This document shows, in pieces, positions 46,083 through 53,660 of a DNA stretch of 56,681 nucleotides. This DNA comes from Prevotellaceae bacterium (lineage in GTDB: Bacteria > Bacteroidota > Bacteroidia > Bacteroidales > UBA932): contig JAIRNF010000055.1 in NCBI GenBank assembly GCA_031258195.1, forward strand, positions 1 to 56,681, in the 5' to 3' direction. The notes beneath the pieces are model-generated. The model did no database searches. It worked only from the letters and a program-made list of their open reading frames with translations, and had not been told where the DNA came from. Position numbers and translations under genes: made by a program. Within the stretch, counting starts at the first letter, position 1. Each line of letters starts with the position of its first letter.

Positions 46083-46154
46083 AGCCGGCGGCGAGAATTG
46101 AACTCGCGACCTCTTCCTTACCAAGGAAGCGCTCTACCCCTGAGCTACGCTGGC
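46083..46154 (-). tRNA. tRNA-Thr (GGT anticodon)
   Basis: Cloverleaf with anticodon stem CTTCC/GGAAG and anticodon GGT. The acceptor stem GCCAGCG/CGCCGGC contains an A-C mismatch at the fourth pair. CCA is not encoded. It lies 60 bases upstream of tuf. Confidence 0.92.
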
Positions 46155-46224
46155 AACGTTTATATATGCCTTTATTCCGAACCTCAACCCTATTTCGCTG
46201 AAATCCAGAATTGTTCTCAAAAAG

Positions 46225-46297
46225 AGCGGAAGACGAGGTTCGAACTCGCGACCCTCAGCTTGGAAGGCTGATGCTCTACCAACTGAGCTACTTCCGC
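46225..46297 (-). tRNA. tRNA-Gly (TCC anticodon)
   Basis: Perfect acceptor GCGGAAG/CTTCCGC, anticodon loop CTTCCAA (anticodon TCC), T loop TTCGAAC. CCA is not encoded. Second last tRNA before tuf in the cluster. Confidence 0.95.
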
Positions 46298-46357
46298 TTA
46301 TAACTGATTAAAGGCAAACAACTAGTAACCTAAACTAAACCTAACCGTCGCCAGTAA

Positions 46358-46422
46358 AAATTAAATAATGCAAACAGCAGGCAAAACCTAATAAAAACCT
46401 AACTGCCGCAATTATTTAATTT
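46358..46422 (-). repeat. Inverted repeat and TTAGGTT-type direct repeats in the Tyr-Gly tRNA spacer
   Basis: A perfect 12-bp inverted repeat (AAATTAAATAAT at 46358-46369, ATTATTTAATTT at 46411-46422) brackets part of the spacer and ends five bases from the tRNA-Tyr 3' end. AACCTAA occurs four times between about 46327 and 46402. The arms may form a processing structure for the precursor tRNA. Confidence 0.5.
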
Positions 46423-46427
46423 CTGAG

Positions 46428-46510
46428 TGGGGGGAGGAGGATTCGAACCTCCGAAGTCGTACGACAGCAGATTTACAGTCTGCCCCAGTTGGCCACTTTG
46501 GTATCCCCCC
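46428..46510 (-). tRNA. tRNA-Tyr (GTA anticodon)
   Basis: A class II tRNA of 83 bases with a long variable arm. Acceptor GGGGGGA/TCCCCCC, anticodon loop CTGTAAA (anticodon GTA). CCA is not encoded. Confidence 0.95.
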
Positions 46511-46586
46511 GATATCGGAACCAGATCCGACATTTGTAGATTTTAGAAAAAGTAAGAACGCTTACTCACTCAATCTCTCAGTAAAG

Positions 46587-46660
46587 AGCCGATGGAGGGA
46601 TTCGAACCCCCGACCAGCTGATTACAAATCAGCTGCTCTGGCCAACTGAGCTACATCGGC
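46587..46660 (-). tRNA. tRNA-Thr (TGT anticodon)
   Basis: Perfect acceptor GCCGATG/CATCGGC, anticodon loop TTTGTAA (anticodon TGT), T loop TTCGAAT. First tRNA after the tandem promoters; CCA is not encoded. Confidence 0.95.
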
Positions 46661-46698
46661 ATTATATTTACAAAGAACTTTTTTTGAAAAACGGACTG

Positions 46699-46728
46699 CA
46701 AAGATACAACTATTTTAGTCTTCTCAAA
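46699..46728 (-). promoter_or_regulatory. Proximal promoter (P1) of the tRNA-tuf operon
   Basis: On the minus strand: TTTG (46725-46728), an 18-base spacer, then TATCTTTG (46699-46706), a near-perfect match to the Bacteroidetes housekeeping promoter (TTTG, 19 bases, TAnnTTTG). It lies about 40 bases before tRNA-Thr(TGT). Confidence 0.75.
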
Positions 46729-46797
46729 ACAAATCGGTCTTTTAAATTAAAACTTTTTTCGAGTATTAAAACCGACCACCCGTTTTCAAAACGGATG

Positions 46798-46828
46798 CAA
46801 AGGTAAATATTCTTTTTTTATGTGCAAA
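46798..46828 (-). promoter_or_regulatory. Distal promoter (P2) of the tRNA-tuf operon
   Basis: On the minus strand: TTTG (46825-46828), exactly 19 bases, then TACCTTTG (46798-46805), a complete consensus match. Two tandem promoters suit the high expression needed for tRNAs and EF-Tu. Confidence 0.8.
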
Positions 46829-46951
46829 TAAAAAAGCTTTCTTTTCTTATTTTAAGCTATAGGTCTTCATGCTAAATCACTATTTCTGGTTATTGTTCTT
46901 AACCTTACCATAGTAGAACTTTGCATTGTGTTATAAACCCAAACCATCAGT

Positions 46952-47482
46952 ATGAAACAAGAGAAATATGATAAAAACTGGGTATCAAAAACAATTCTTT
47001 ACTTAATGACAGCAACATGGCTTATGCTATGCCTTCTATCAATAGCATTTTGGAAAAATACTATTATTGCCGTTAGCCTCGCCTCGTTATCCTTAGTTGT
47101 CGTCTGTATATTTTGCTATTTTGCGTATGCTCACTATAAGCTATCTACTTCCGGAAGAAACGTTCCAGGACGTATTTCTGACCTCCTTATCGAAAAAATA
47201 TCTCTTAACGGAAGGGGGAGGCTACTGGATATTGGTTGCGGAAGTGGCATCTTCTCTAAAGATGTAATAAAAGAAACTCTACGTGTACTAAAAAAGGATG
47301 GTATATTCGTATTCCAAGATATACTAAAGATAAAAAAACTATATGGAAGGACAGACGAACTGATTAGCAATGTAAAGAATCTTGGAGTGGAAGAATTGCA
47401 TTGGGAAGACACCTCTAAATCTCGCTTTATCTCTCCTTTACTAAGAAATAATATATTTTTTGGAGGGGTGACTTTAATGTGA
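46952..47482 (+). pseudogene. Membrane-anchored SAM methyltransferase with internal deletion
   Basis: A 176-residue open frame beginning with two hydrophobic helices (about 14-55), as in membrane-associated class I methyltransferases. Motif I is intact (LLDIGCGSGIFS) but is followed within a few residues by DVIKETLRVLKKDGIFVFQD, which belongs after the third to fourth strands of the fold. About 70-75 residues holding motifs II-IV are missing, although the frame is preserved. The product is unlikely to be an active methyltransferase. An imperfect -7 box (GAACTTTG) with ATTG 20 bases upstream lies before it. It stands alone between the tRNA promoters and the hpf terminator. Confidence 0.65.
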
Positions 47483-47504
47483 GGTAAAAAATAGCCTTCT
47501 AGCT

Positions 47505-47541
47505 ATAAAAAATTCGAAGAAAGCGAAATGCTTTCTTCGAA
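47505..47541 (-). terminator. Intrinsic terminator of the rpsU-xerC-hpf unit
   Basis: A perfect 12-bp stem (TTCGAAGAAAGC / GCTTTCTTCGAA, 47513-47541) with a 5-base loop. On the minus strand it is followed by TTTTTTATAG, so it ends leftward transcription after hpf. Confidence 0.85.
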
Positions 47542-47582
47542 ATACTATATGCATAATGTTATTTAAGCATAGCCGCCCAAAA

Positions 47583-47879
47583 CTATGTTCTCATCTTCTC
47601 TTTAGCCTTAACAACCTGACGCTTAAGTGCCTCAATACACTGATCTACTGCCTCTTCAAACGTTTTACAAGTACGCTCGGCAAATAAATCGTTTCCGGGA
47701 ATAGCTAACCGAATCTCAGCTTTCTTGTTTTCCGGATCTTGCGTATTCTCTACTCGCAGGAATACCTCAGCACCAACGATTCCATCAAAGAATTTCTCAA
47801 CTTTTTCTACCTTCTTTTCAATAAAGTCAACCAATTTTTTGTCTGCATCAAACTTGATTGATTGAATAGTAACGTTCAT
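47583..47879 (-). CDS. hpf: Ribosome hibernation-promoting factor, short form
   Basis: A 98-residue protein of the HPF/RaiA (YfiA) family; residues VDFIEKKVEKVEKFFDGIVG and NKKAEIRLAIPGNDLFAER match the family. It binds the 30S decoding site in stationary phase. Lacking the C-terminal dimerisation domain, it is a short-form member. It lies 63 bases after the recombinase gene and ends before a terminator. Confidence 0.9.
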   Translation of the reverse strand: MNVTIQSIKFDADKKLVDFIEKKVEKVEKFFDGIVGAEVFLRVENTQDPENKKAEIRLAIPGNDLFAERTCKTFEEAVDQCIEALKRQVVKAKEKMRT

Positions 47880-47942
47880 GACTTTATGTTTTATATGGTT
47901 AACAATATGTACACCTATTTACCCCTCACATTCGCCACGATT

Positions 47943-48833
47943 CTAAGACCGTGGATGCGCGTTTCGATGTACTTTTTTCAACTTTTCAAATGTATTGTGT
48001 GTATAAACCTGCGTGGCTCCCAAACCACTATGTCCTAACATATCTTTTATAGAGTTTAAATCTGCTCCGTTATTAAGCAAATGGGTGGCAAACGAATGGC
48101 GTAGTATATGTGGACTACGTTTTCCGGTAAAGCCTCCCATACTCAGCTGCCGCTTTACTATATTGTAAACAAGGCGAGGATAAATTTGTTTCCCTTTGGC
48201 TGTTAAAAAGAGATAATCGCCAACAACAGCAGTAAAAACAACAGTACGCCTGCGTATGTATTCTTTTAAACACTTCTCTATATGAGGCGTAAGCGGAACG
48301 AGGCGTTCTTTACTACCCTTTCCCTGCACCTTTAGTAAGCTAGCCGAAAAATCTACCGACGCATAGCAAAGGTTTACCAGCTCTGATAAACGGATACCTG
48401 TAGCATAAAACAGCTCGACTATAGTATTATCGCGAAGTTGCTCATAAGTATCATCTTCTATCAACTCTTTATTGTCCATATAGGCATTTAGCTTACCTTC
48501 TTCAAGAAAAACAGATAGCCGCTTTACTTGCTTAGGAGCAACTACCTTTACCATAGGGTTAGCCTTCAGCAAGCCCTTACGCATTAAGAATTTAAAGAAT
48601 GAAGAAAGTGATGACAACTTTCTGTTAACAGAGCGGGCAGACATACCCGACCGCATTAACTCTGCAACCCATGCTCTTATATTTTGATGTCTGAACTGCT
48701 TAACGCTTGGCTCTGAGCCACTCACCTCGCCTAAATACGTATAAAACTGAGAGATATCATCGTGATACGCTCGTGACGTATGAGTGGAGTATCGCTTCTC
48801 CGCCTGTAAGTATTTTAGAAAGTCATCTAACAT
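47943..48833 (-). CDS. xerC: XerC/D-type tyrosine recombinase
   Basis: A 296-residue integrase of normal XerC/D length. The SAM-like N-terminal domain (about 1-85) binds core DNA. All catalytic residues are visible: Arg148 (ATGIRLSE), Lys172 (GKGSKER), His242 and Arg245 (HILRHSFA), His268 (LGHSG) and Tyr277 (QVYTH). It resolves chromosome dimers at dif rather than being a phage integrase, judged by length, conserved genomic place between rpsU and hpf, and lack of any flanking mobile genes. Confidence 0.88.
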   Translation of the reverse strand: MLDDFLKYLQAEKRYSTHTSRAYHDDISQFYTYLGEVSGSEPSVKQFRHQNIRAWVAELMRSGMSARSVNRKLSSLSSFFKFLMRKGLLKANPMVKVVAPKQVKRLSVFLEEGKLNAYMDNKELIEDDTYEQLRDNTIVELFYATGIRLSELVNLCYASVDFSASLLKVQGKGSKERLVPLTPHIEKCLKEYIRRRTVVFTAVVGDYLFLTAKGKQIYPRLVYNIVKRQLSMGGFTGKRSPHILRHSFATHLLNNGADLNSIKDMLGHSGLGATQVYTHNTFEKLKKVHRNAHPRS

Positions 48834-48964
48834 GTTTGCAATTTACAAAAAAGTTAGGAGAAATAAAAAAGATATGAAGCTATTTTAATATTAAGTAATA
48901 AACTCATATTTTGCGCCATTTTTAATGAAGTAACAGCTTGGGTACTGAGTGGACAAATACGTGC

Positions 48965-48995
48965 AAAAAGAAAGGCGAACATACGTGTTCGCCTT
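48965..48995 (-). terminator. Intrinsic terminator after rpsU
   Basis: A perfect 10-bp stem (AAGGCGAACA / TGTTCGCCTT, 48972-48995) with a 4-base loop. On the minus strand it is followed by TCTTTTTG. It can end rpsU transcription, making xerC-hpf partly dependent on readthrough or their own promoter. Confidence 0.8.
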
Positions 48996-49029
48996 ATATT
49001 TACGCTACAACAAACAGCATAACATGAAA

Positions 49030-49221
49030 TTAATCTTCCATTTGCTGCATTCTTTGCTTGTAAATAGCTTTCTTAAGCTGCTCTCTCTTTTTAATAGAAA
49101 GCTTTACAAACGTTTGACGACGCCTAAGCTCGCGTATAGCACCAGTCTTTTCAAACTTACGCTTGAATTTCTTTAACGCTCTTTCAATATTTTCGCCTTC
49201 CTTAATAGGAATAATAATCAT
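49030..49221 (-). CDS. rpsU: Ribosomal protein bS21
   Basis: A 63-residue basic protein of the 30S platform (KEGENIERALKKFKRKFEKTG). In Bacteroidetes bS21, with bS18 and bS6, holds the 16S anti-Shine-Dalgarno tail so that most mRNAs are translated without it (established in Flavobacterium johnsoniae). Its own mRNA carries an exceptionally strong Shine-Dalgarno site 12 bases upstream, consistent with autoregulation by ribosomes lacking bS21. It has its own promoter and terminator. Confidence 0.96.
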   Translation of the reverse strand: MIIIPIKEGENIERALKKFKRKFEKTGAIRELRRRQTFVKLSIKKREQLKKAIYKQRMQQMED

Positions 49222-49233
49222 AGTCTCTTAAAA

Positions 49234-49244
49234 CACCTCCTTTC
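49234..49244 (-). promoter_or_regulatory. Strong Shine-Dalgarno sequence of rpsU
   Basis: On the coding strand GAAAGGAGGTG lies 12 bases before the ATG and contains the perfect complement (AAGGAGGTG) of the canonical 16S 3'-end CACCUCCUU. No comparable site precedes the other ribosomal genes here. Confidence 0.85.
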
Positions 49245-49249
49245 GGACG

Positions 49250-49279
49250 CAAAGGTATAAAAAGTTTATGAAAACCAAA
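49250..49279 (-). promoter_or_regulatory. rpsU promoter
   Basis: On the minus strand: TTTG (49276-49279), 18 bases, TACCTTTG (49250-49257), matching the Bacteroidetes consensus. The transcript would start close to the Shine-Dalgarno site, giving a short leader. Confidence 0.75.
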
Positions 49280-49333
49280 ACTATACAATAGTACCTCGTC
49301 CGAACGTTAAAATAGGACAACCTAAGAGTATGG

Positions 49334-50002
49334 CTATAAGATGATAACCAGCCCTAAATTTGCACCTATACCACCATTAAGTTCTACAGAATAGTCCGAG
49401 TAATAATGATAACCTCCATAGTAGTAATCGTAGCTATTATCAAATCTATATAAGGTTGTACTTGTTACAGCCAACTCAATTGCCAACTTATTTGTAAGCT
49501 TAAAACCTCCTCCTAACTTGAAATTTGTTCCGAAATACACGTTTTTATCATGAAAATCATCGTTAAATGCAAAGAAAGGCATAAGTCCAATCTCTGCAAA
49601 CGGATAAAATCTGGATTTGTTGGGAAAAGTAAAACCAGAGACAAAAGATAAGCCTAGCCCATCTAGAGTAAGCGTAGGGCTATACCAACTTAAGCCTCCT
49701 TCTCTGAGGTAAAATGAATCGTACTTATTTTTAATTTGGCTATAGTTCAAATCCGCTCCAAAATATAGCCACTTGAGAGCATAAACTCTAAAACCTAATC
49801 CGGCTTCATAGAATAGCTCCGAATTATCATAAATATCATCCCATCTTCCATGATGATATCCGTAACCATCATCGTAGTAGGTATAAGTACCGGAATTAAT
49901 TGAACCTCCTATTGTTCCCGATGCTTTTATAGCCCATTTAGGCTGCGCAAAAAGCAATGATGCTGCAAATACGGCAATAAATAATAATGCTATCTTTTTC
50001 AT
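49334..50002 (-). CDS. Small outer-membrane beta-barrel protein
   Basis: A 222-residue exported protein with a signal peptide (about 1-19, ending LLFAQ). Amphipathic, tyrosine-rich strands follow (YTYYDDGYGYHHGR, LYFGADLNYSQIKNKY), ending in a strand terminating with LGLVIIL. The pattern is that of 8-stranded OmpW/porin-type barrels common in Bacteroidetes. A specific function cannot be assigned. It is probably monocistronic. Confidence 0.78.
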   Translation of the reverse strand: MKKIALLFIAVFAASLLFAQPKWAIKASGTIGGSINSGTYTYYDDGYGYHHGRWDDIYDNSELFYEAGLGFRVYALKWLYFGADLNYSQIKNKYDSFYLREGGLSWYSPTLTLDGLGLSFVSGFTFPNKSRFYPFAEIGLMPFFAFNDDFHDKNVYFGTNFKLGGGFKLTNKLAIELAVTSTTLYRFDNSYDYYYGGYHYYSDYSVELNGGIGANLGLVIIL

Positions 50003-50101
50003 ACCAATCAGCTTATGTGTTTTTCACAAAGTAACCCATTGTGGATTGGGGGAGAATTCTACGCTCCAAATATAATAGGATTATAGATTCGCAGCCATGT
50101 G

Positions 50102-50923
50102 CTAGTTGAAAAACACATACGGAGATAGCTTTTTTGCTTGCTGTGTGCTAAGAATACTTTCTCTTACCAGCTGTTCAATAGATGCAATTGTTATCTTCTG
50201 ACGGTATTCAACAATTTTCTTTGCACACTCACTACCAATATAAGGATGAGATTTTAACGTGCGTTCGTCCGCTATATTTATATTCAACGGTTTTATATGC
50301 TTAATATTTAAAGTATATTGTTCCGCAAAAAGCGAAAAGCGTTCGTCGTCTATACCTTTTATTTCCTTTAACTGTTCAGCGCTATAAAAACCGCCTAAAT
50401 GCTCACGGTAACGAACTACTTGTCGGGCATAGTATGGACCTATGCCTCGTAAACGCTGTAGCTCCGTTGTATCGGCTGTATTCAGTTCTACTTTTCTAAA
50501 AGGTTTCTTAGGCTGTTTTATTCTGATATACGGCTTTACTCGTTGAAATTGCTCATCGGATACAACATAGACCATACTAAAGTCATCGGGAACAGAAAAC
50601 CAGGCTCCTGTACTACGATATGCAAGTATTGATTTTATCTGATTTGGAGAAAAACCTAGCTCAAGGAAAGTAAGAGAATCTGCCGTATTCGGATCGAAAA
50701 AAAATAGCATAACAACTGAGCCGGTATCCGGTTTAACCTCAAGCCCATCTATTTGTTCAACAAATTCCTCAAAAGTAGGGCGTTGGCTTTCTTCGCTGCC
50801 AAAATCTATCAAGGGATACAGCACAACAAATAGGATTATACATAGCAAGAGAACGAACCCTATTCTTTCTTTTTTTGAAAAAGTGAATAGCTCTTTTAGC
50901 CCATATTTCCACTTAGCATTCAT
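50102..50923 (-). CDS. Membrane-anchored helix-hairpin-helix (ComEA-like) protein
   Basis: A 273-residue protein with a transmembrane helix at about 18-38 (RIGFVLLLCIILFVVLYPLI). Helix-hairpin-helix modules follow (VELNTADTTELQRLRGIGPY near 143-162; NIADERTLKSHPYIGSECAKK near 215-235), of the type in ComEA that binds DNA non-specifically. It overlaps miaA by one base (TAATG), so translation is coupled. A role in DNA uptake or envelope-associated DNA binding is inferred from the domain only. Confidence 0.8.
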   Translation of the reverse strand: MNAKWKYGLKELFTFSKKERIGFVLLLCIILFVVLYPLIDFGSEESQRPTFEEFVEQIDGLEVKPDTGSVVMLFFFDPNTADSLTFLELGFSPNQIKSILAYRSTGAWFSVPDDFSMVYVVSDEQFQRVKPYIRIKQPKKPFRKVELNTADTTELQRLRGIGPYYARQVVRYREHLGGFYSAEQLKEIKGIDDERFSLFAEQYTLNIKHIKPLNINIADERTLKSHPYIGSECAKKIVEYRQKITIASIEQLVRESILSTQQAKKLSPYVFFN

Positions 50924-51825
50924 TAGCTACTTGTATGCTTATCTACAGCAACAATAACACCTGTCAAATCATCGGGATGGAGCCAATGAATATCGTTATA
51001 GCGAGCAAACCATGTAAGCTGACGCTTGGCGTACCGCCGACTATTTCGTTTTATCAGCTCTACAGCTTTATCGAATGTTATAGCGCCGTCAAAATAATCG
51101 AACAACTCTTTATAGCCTACCGTCTTTAGTCCATTTAGATTTCTCTGTGGGTATAAGCTACGCGCTTCTTCGAGCAATCCCTCTTCCACCATTTTATCAA
51201 CACGTAAGTTAATACGCTGGTATAACTCTTCCCTATCACGGTTAAGTCCTATTTTTACGATATTAAAACCTCTTTTCTTCGCCTTTATCTGCTTAAGATC
51301 AGAATAGCGTTTTCCGCTGGTAATGCAAACCTCCAGAGCTCTCATTACGCGTTGCGGATTATTGATATCTATTTCTTGATAGGTTAACGGATCCAGCCTC
51401 TCCAGCTCTTGTTGCAAAGCATGTAATCCTTCGTTTTCCAGCCGTGCTATAATAGTATTTCTTAGCTCATTATGGGTACTTGGTATGGCATCAATTCCTC
51501 TACATACGGCATCTATGTATAAGCCGGAGCCACCAACCATAAGCAACCGATTATGCGTTTTAAACAGTTCCGCCATTAAGGCTAGCGCATCTTGTTCGAA
51601 CTTCCCCGATGTGTAATCTTCATTAATAGATCGCGAATGAATAAAGTAATGCTGCACCTCTAACAACTGTTGTGGCGTAGGTGGTGCCGTACCTATAAGC
51701 AACTCTTTATAGAACTGACGCGAATCCGAAGAAATAATAGGACTATTAAGATGCTTGGCAAGTGCAATACTCAAATCTGTCTTACCAATACCTGTAGGAC
51801 CAACAAGAACAACAAGCGTATTCAT
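50923..51825 (-). CDS. miaA: tRNA dimethylallyltransferase
   Basis: A 300-residue enzyme transferring a dimethylallyl group to A37 of tRNAs that read UNN codons. The P-loop GPTGIGKTDLSIAL, the SSDSRQFYKELLIGTAPPTP block and NPQRVMRALEV are diagnostic. Cytosolic. It sits between the ORF-3-like gene (28-base gap) and the HhH gene (1-base overlap). Confidence 0.96.
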   Translation of the reverse strand: MNTLVVLVGPTGIGKTDLSIALAKHLNSPIISSDSRQFYKELLIGTAPPTPQQLLEVQHYFIHSRSINEDYTSGKFEQDALALMAELFKTHNRLLMVGGSGLYIDAVCRGIDAIPSTHNELRNTIIARLENEGLHALQQELERLDPLTYQEIDINNPQRVMRALEVCITSGKRYSDLKQIKAKKRGFNIVKIGLNRDREELYQRINLRVDKMVEEGLLEEARSLYPQRNLNGLKTVGYKELFDYFDGAITFDKAVELIKRNSRRYAKRQLTWFARYNDIHWLHPDDLTGVIVAVDKHTSS

Positions 51826-51853
51826 TACAACTTGTATCAGATAAGTTTATAGC

Positions 51854-52384
51854 CTATATATCCTGCCCTACCGAGTCTTCGAAAAACTCTTCTACCTCAT
51901 CGTCGTCCTCCTCATCATCATCTCTCTCATCGGGTGTAGGCGGTGCTGTAGGATCATTCAGGAAAGGTAACTCCGCAACAGGCTTGTTATCTATAAGCTG
52001 GTCGGGCGGATCGTTTTCGCTTACAACAACGCGCGGGTAGGTTGTTAAGCGCTGCTCATCATCTTCGCCCAGAAGTTCCAACTTAAACGAACGGTCGTTA
52101 TATAAATCAAAGGTATATAGAAGGTGATCTACTTTTTGCCCTATAAGCATTTCAATGGTAATCATATCCATTGATCCTTCTCCCATATCAAAAAGCGGAT
52201 AAGTACGGTGCTTGTTCCACCCCTTATCGGAACTGTAAAAGACAGAAAGCTGTGCCTCATCAAAATCGAGATCATTCTGAATACATCTGTGTAGCTGGTA
52301 TAACGTATTTGTATCTTTTACCTCATATTCTCTGAGAAAAGATGGGAATTTATCAAAGCTAAGTTTACATCGGAACACAGCCAT
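51854..52384 (-). CDS. Plasmid pRiA4b ORF-3-like protein
   Basis: A 176-residue protein resembling the pRiA4b ORF-3 family (SVFYSSDKGWNKHRTYPLFD, then KVDHLLYTFDLYNDRSFKLEL). The last 30 residues are almost entirely acidic (DERDDDEEDDDEVEEFFED). The family is common in chromosomes despite its plasmid name; its function is unknown. It lies 6 bases after the acyl-CoA reductase and before miaA, an operon-like arrangement. Confidence 0.78.
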   Translation of the reverse strand: MAVFRCKLSFDKFPSFLREYEVKDTNTLYQLHRCIQNDLDFDEAQLSVFYSSDKGWNKHRTYPLFDMGEGSMDMITIEMLIGQKVDHLLYTFDLYNDRSFKLELLGEDDEQRLTTYPRVVVSENDPPDQLIDNKPVAELPFLNDPTAPPTPDERDDDEEDDDEVEEFFEDSVGQDI

Positions 52385-52390
52385 TTTACT

Positions 52391-53467
52391 CTATTTTATA
52401 TTGTTGTTTAACCATTGCATTGTATCTATCCCATCAGCATAATCAAATAGGCTAGGCTTTTGTGTTTGCCCAAACCTCACATTACCTATTTCACCATCTG
52501 CAGATACAACACATTGCAGCTGTTCTGCGCTTTGAATTAGCTGATTTTTTACCGAGTCTAAGTTAGAAAAAAATTCATAATAAATAACCGACAACGGAGA
52601 ATTATAAGTTTTATTTTCTTTCAGTAAGAAAAAACCTCCGTTAATATACTGCTCATTTAGCGACTGGCTAATGGCATACTCATGTCGGTATGAGTAGATA
52701 TATTTTGATTGCCGTCCCAACCCCTCTTTCCACTTTGTAGATGCCCCTATAAACATCGTAAAATCATAGCCGCAGGGAACATATAGTTTCGAAACATTAC
52801 GGCACCCCATGCCGAAGTATGAAAAAACATCGTCCGACAGTAACTCCAATTCTTTTTCTGTCTCGTTTCCGGTAAGAATGGCTATGCCTGTCCTATTTTT
52901 TCGGTTAATTACCGGAATATCTGAATATTCATAGTCGATATAACGCGAAGTATTATTACTTCCCGTAGCAATTAATCCTGATATATCCGATTTTTTTATA
53001 GTATCTACCAATTTTATTCTATCGTCCAATTTAGGTTCAAAAACGGCTAGCAATTCGGCTATTTTTTCAACTAAGACTTTATCTTTTGACGAAAGTTTAA
53101 GCAGCACTGCATACCCCGATATCAACACGCATATGATGTCATGAAAACATACCAACGGGATATTACCTGCAGCAATAACACCAATAGGTTTAAGAGTGGT
53201 TGACAAGTCACAATACGGATAATTTTGCACCCAAGAAACCAGTTTATCTCCATTTAGCATCTCAGACGCAATGGCTGCAAGCGATTTTCTTATACCACTT
53301 TCTGTAAACCATTCATTCTCCTCAACCGCAAGCTGTATGGTCGTATTAAAGCCTCCATAGGCATTATTTCCTGCCAACAGATTACAGGTACTCTCATCAC
53401 CTCTCAACCATGCTTCGATAAAGCTACCCAGCTGTACGAAAGCTTTAATATATTCTTCACGATCCAT
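52391..53467 (-). CDS. LuxC-like acyl-CoA reductase
   Basis: A 358-residue protein related to the LuxC/aldehyde dehydrogenase superfamily. PIGVIAAGNIPLVCFHD is the nucleotide-binding opening, LIATGSNNTSRYIDYEY follows, and Cys in FGMGCRNVSK is the probable acyl-accepting cysteine. Such enzymes reduce acyl-CoA to aldehyde with NADPH. No LuxD/E partner is present; the substrate is unknown. A -7 box (TACCTTTG) lies only 4 bases before the ATG, so the mRNA may be leaderless. Confidence 0.8.
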   Translation of the reverse strand: MDREEYIKAFVQLGSFIEAWLRGDESTCNLLAGNNAYGGFNTTIQLAVEENEWFTESGIRKSLAAIASEMLNGDKLVSWVQNYPYCDLSTTLKPIGVIAAGNIPLVCFHDIICVLISGYAVLLKLSSKDKVLVEKIAELLAVFEPKLDDRIKLVDTIKKSDISGLIATGSNNTSRYIDYEYSDIPVINRKNRTGIAILTGNETEKELELLSDDVFSYFGMGCRNVSKLYVPCGYDFTMFIGASTKWKEGLGRQSKYIYSYRHEYAISQSLNEQYINGGFFLLKENKTYNSPLSVIYYEFFSNLDSVKNQLIQSAEQLQCVVSADGEIGNVRFGQTQKPSLFDYADGIDTMQWLNNNIK

Positions 53468-53471
53468 TTTA

Positions 53472-53479
53472 CAAAGGTA
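53472..53479 (-). promoter_or_regulatory. -7 box of the acyl-CoA reductase operon
   Basis: Minus-strand TACCTTTG, exact TAnnTTTG consensus, ending 4 bases before the start codon. No TTTG at the expected -33 distance is seen. Confidence 0.5.
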
Positions 53480-53632
53480 CTCAAAGATTCAAAAATCTAA
53501 TCCGTTATACTGATATCTGTTGATGAGAAGCCAAACACCAACCAAATAGCGGCTTTACCTCGCTCTACATAAAGGTAAAATCGTTCATACTAAGTGTTTA
53601 GAATATCACACCCAAAACTTAAAAAATCTTTA

Positions 53633-53640
53633 TATTTTTG
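53633..53640 (+). promoter_or_regulatory. -7 box of glmM
   Basis: TATTTTTG, an exact TAnnTTTG match, ends 20 bases before the glmM ATG, giving a short leader. No clear -33 box. Confidence 0.55.
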
Positions 53641-53660
53641 TAGGAAAACGAAAACAGCTT

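Noticed and set aside
47943-48833. Mobile-element integrase
   Set aside because: Length, catalytic set and conserved context between rpsU and hpf identify a XerC-type recombinase; no attachment repeats or mobile genes adjoin.
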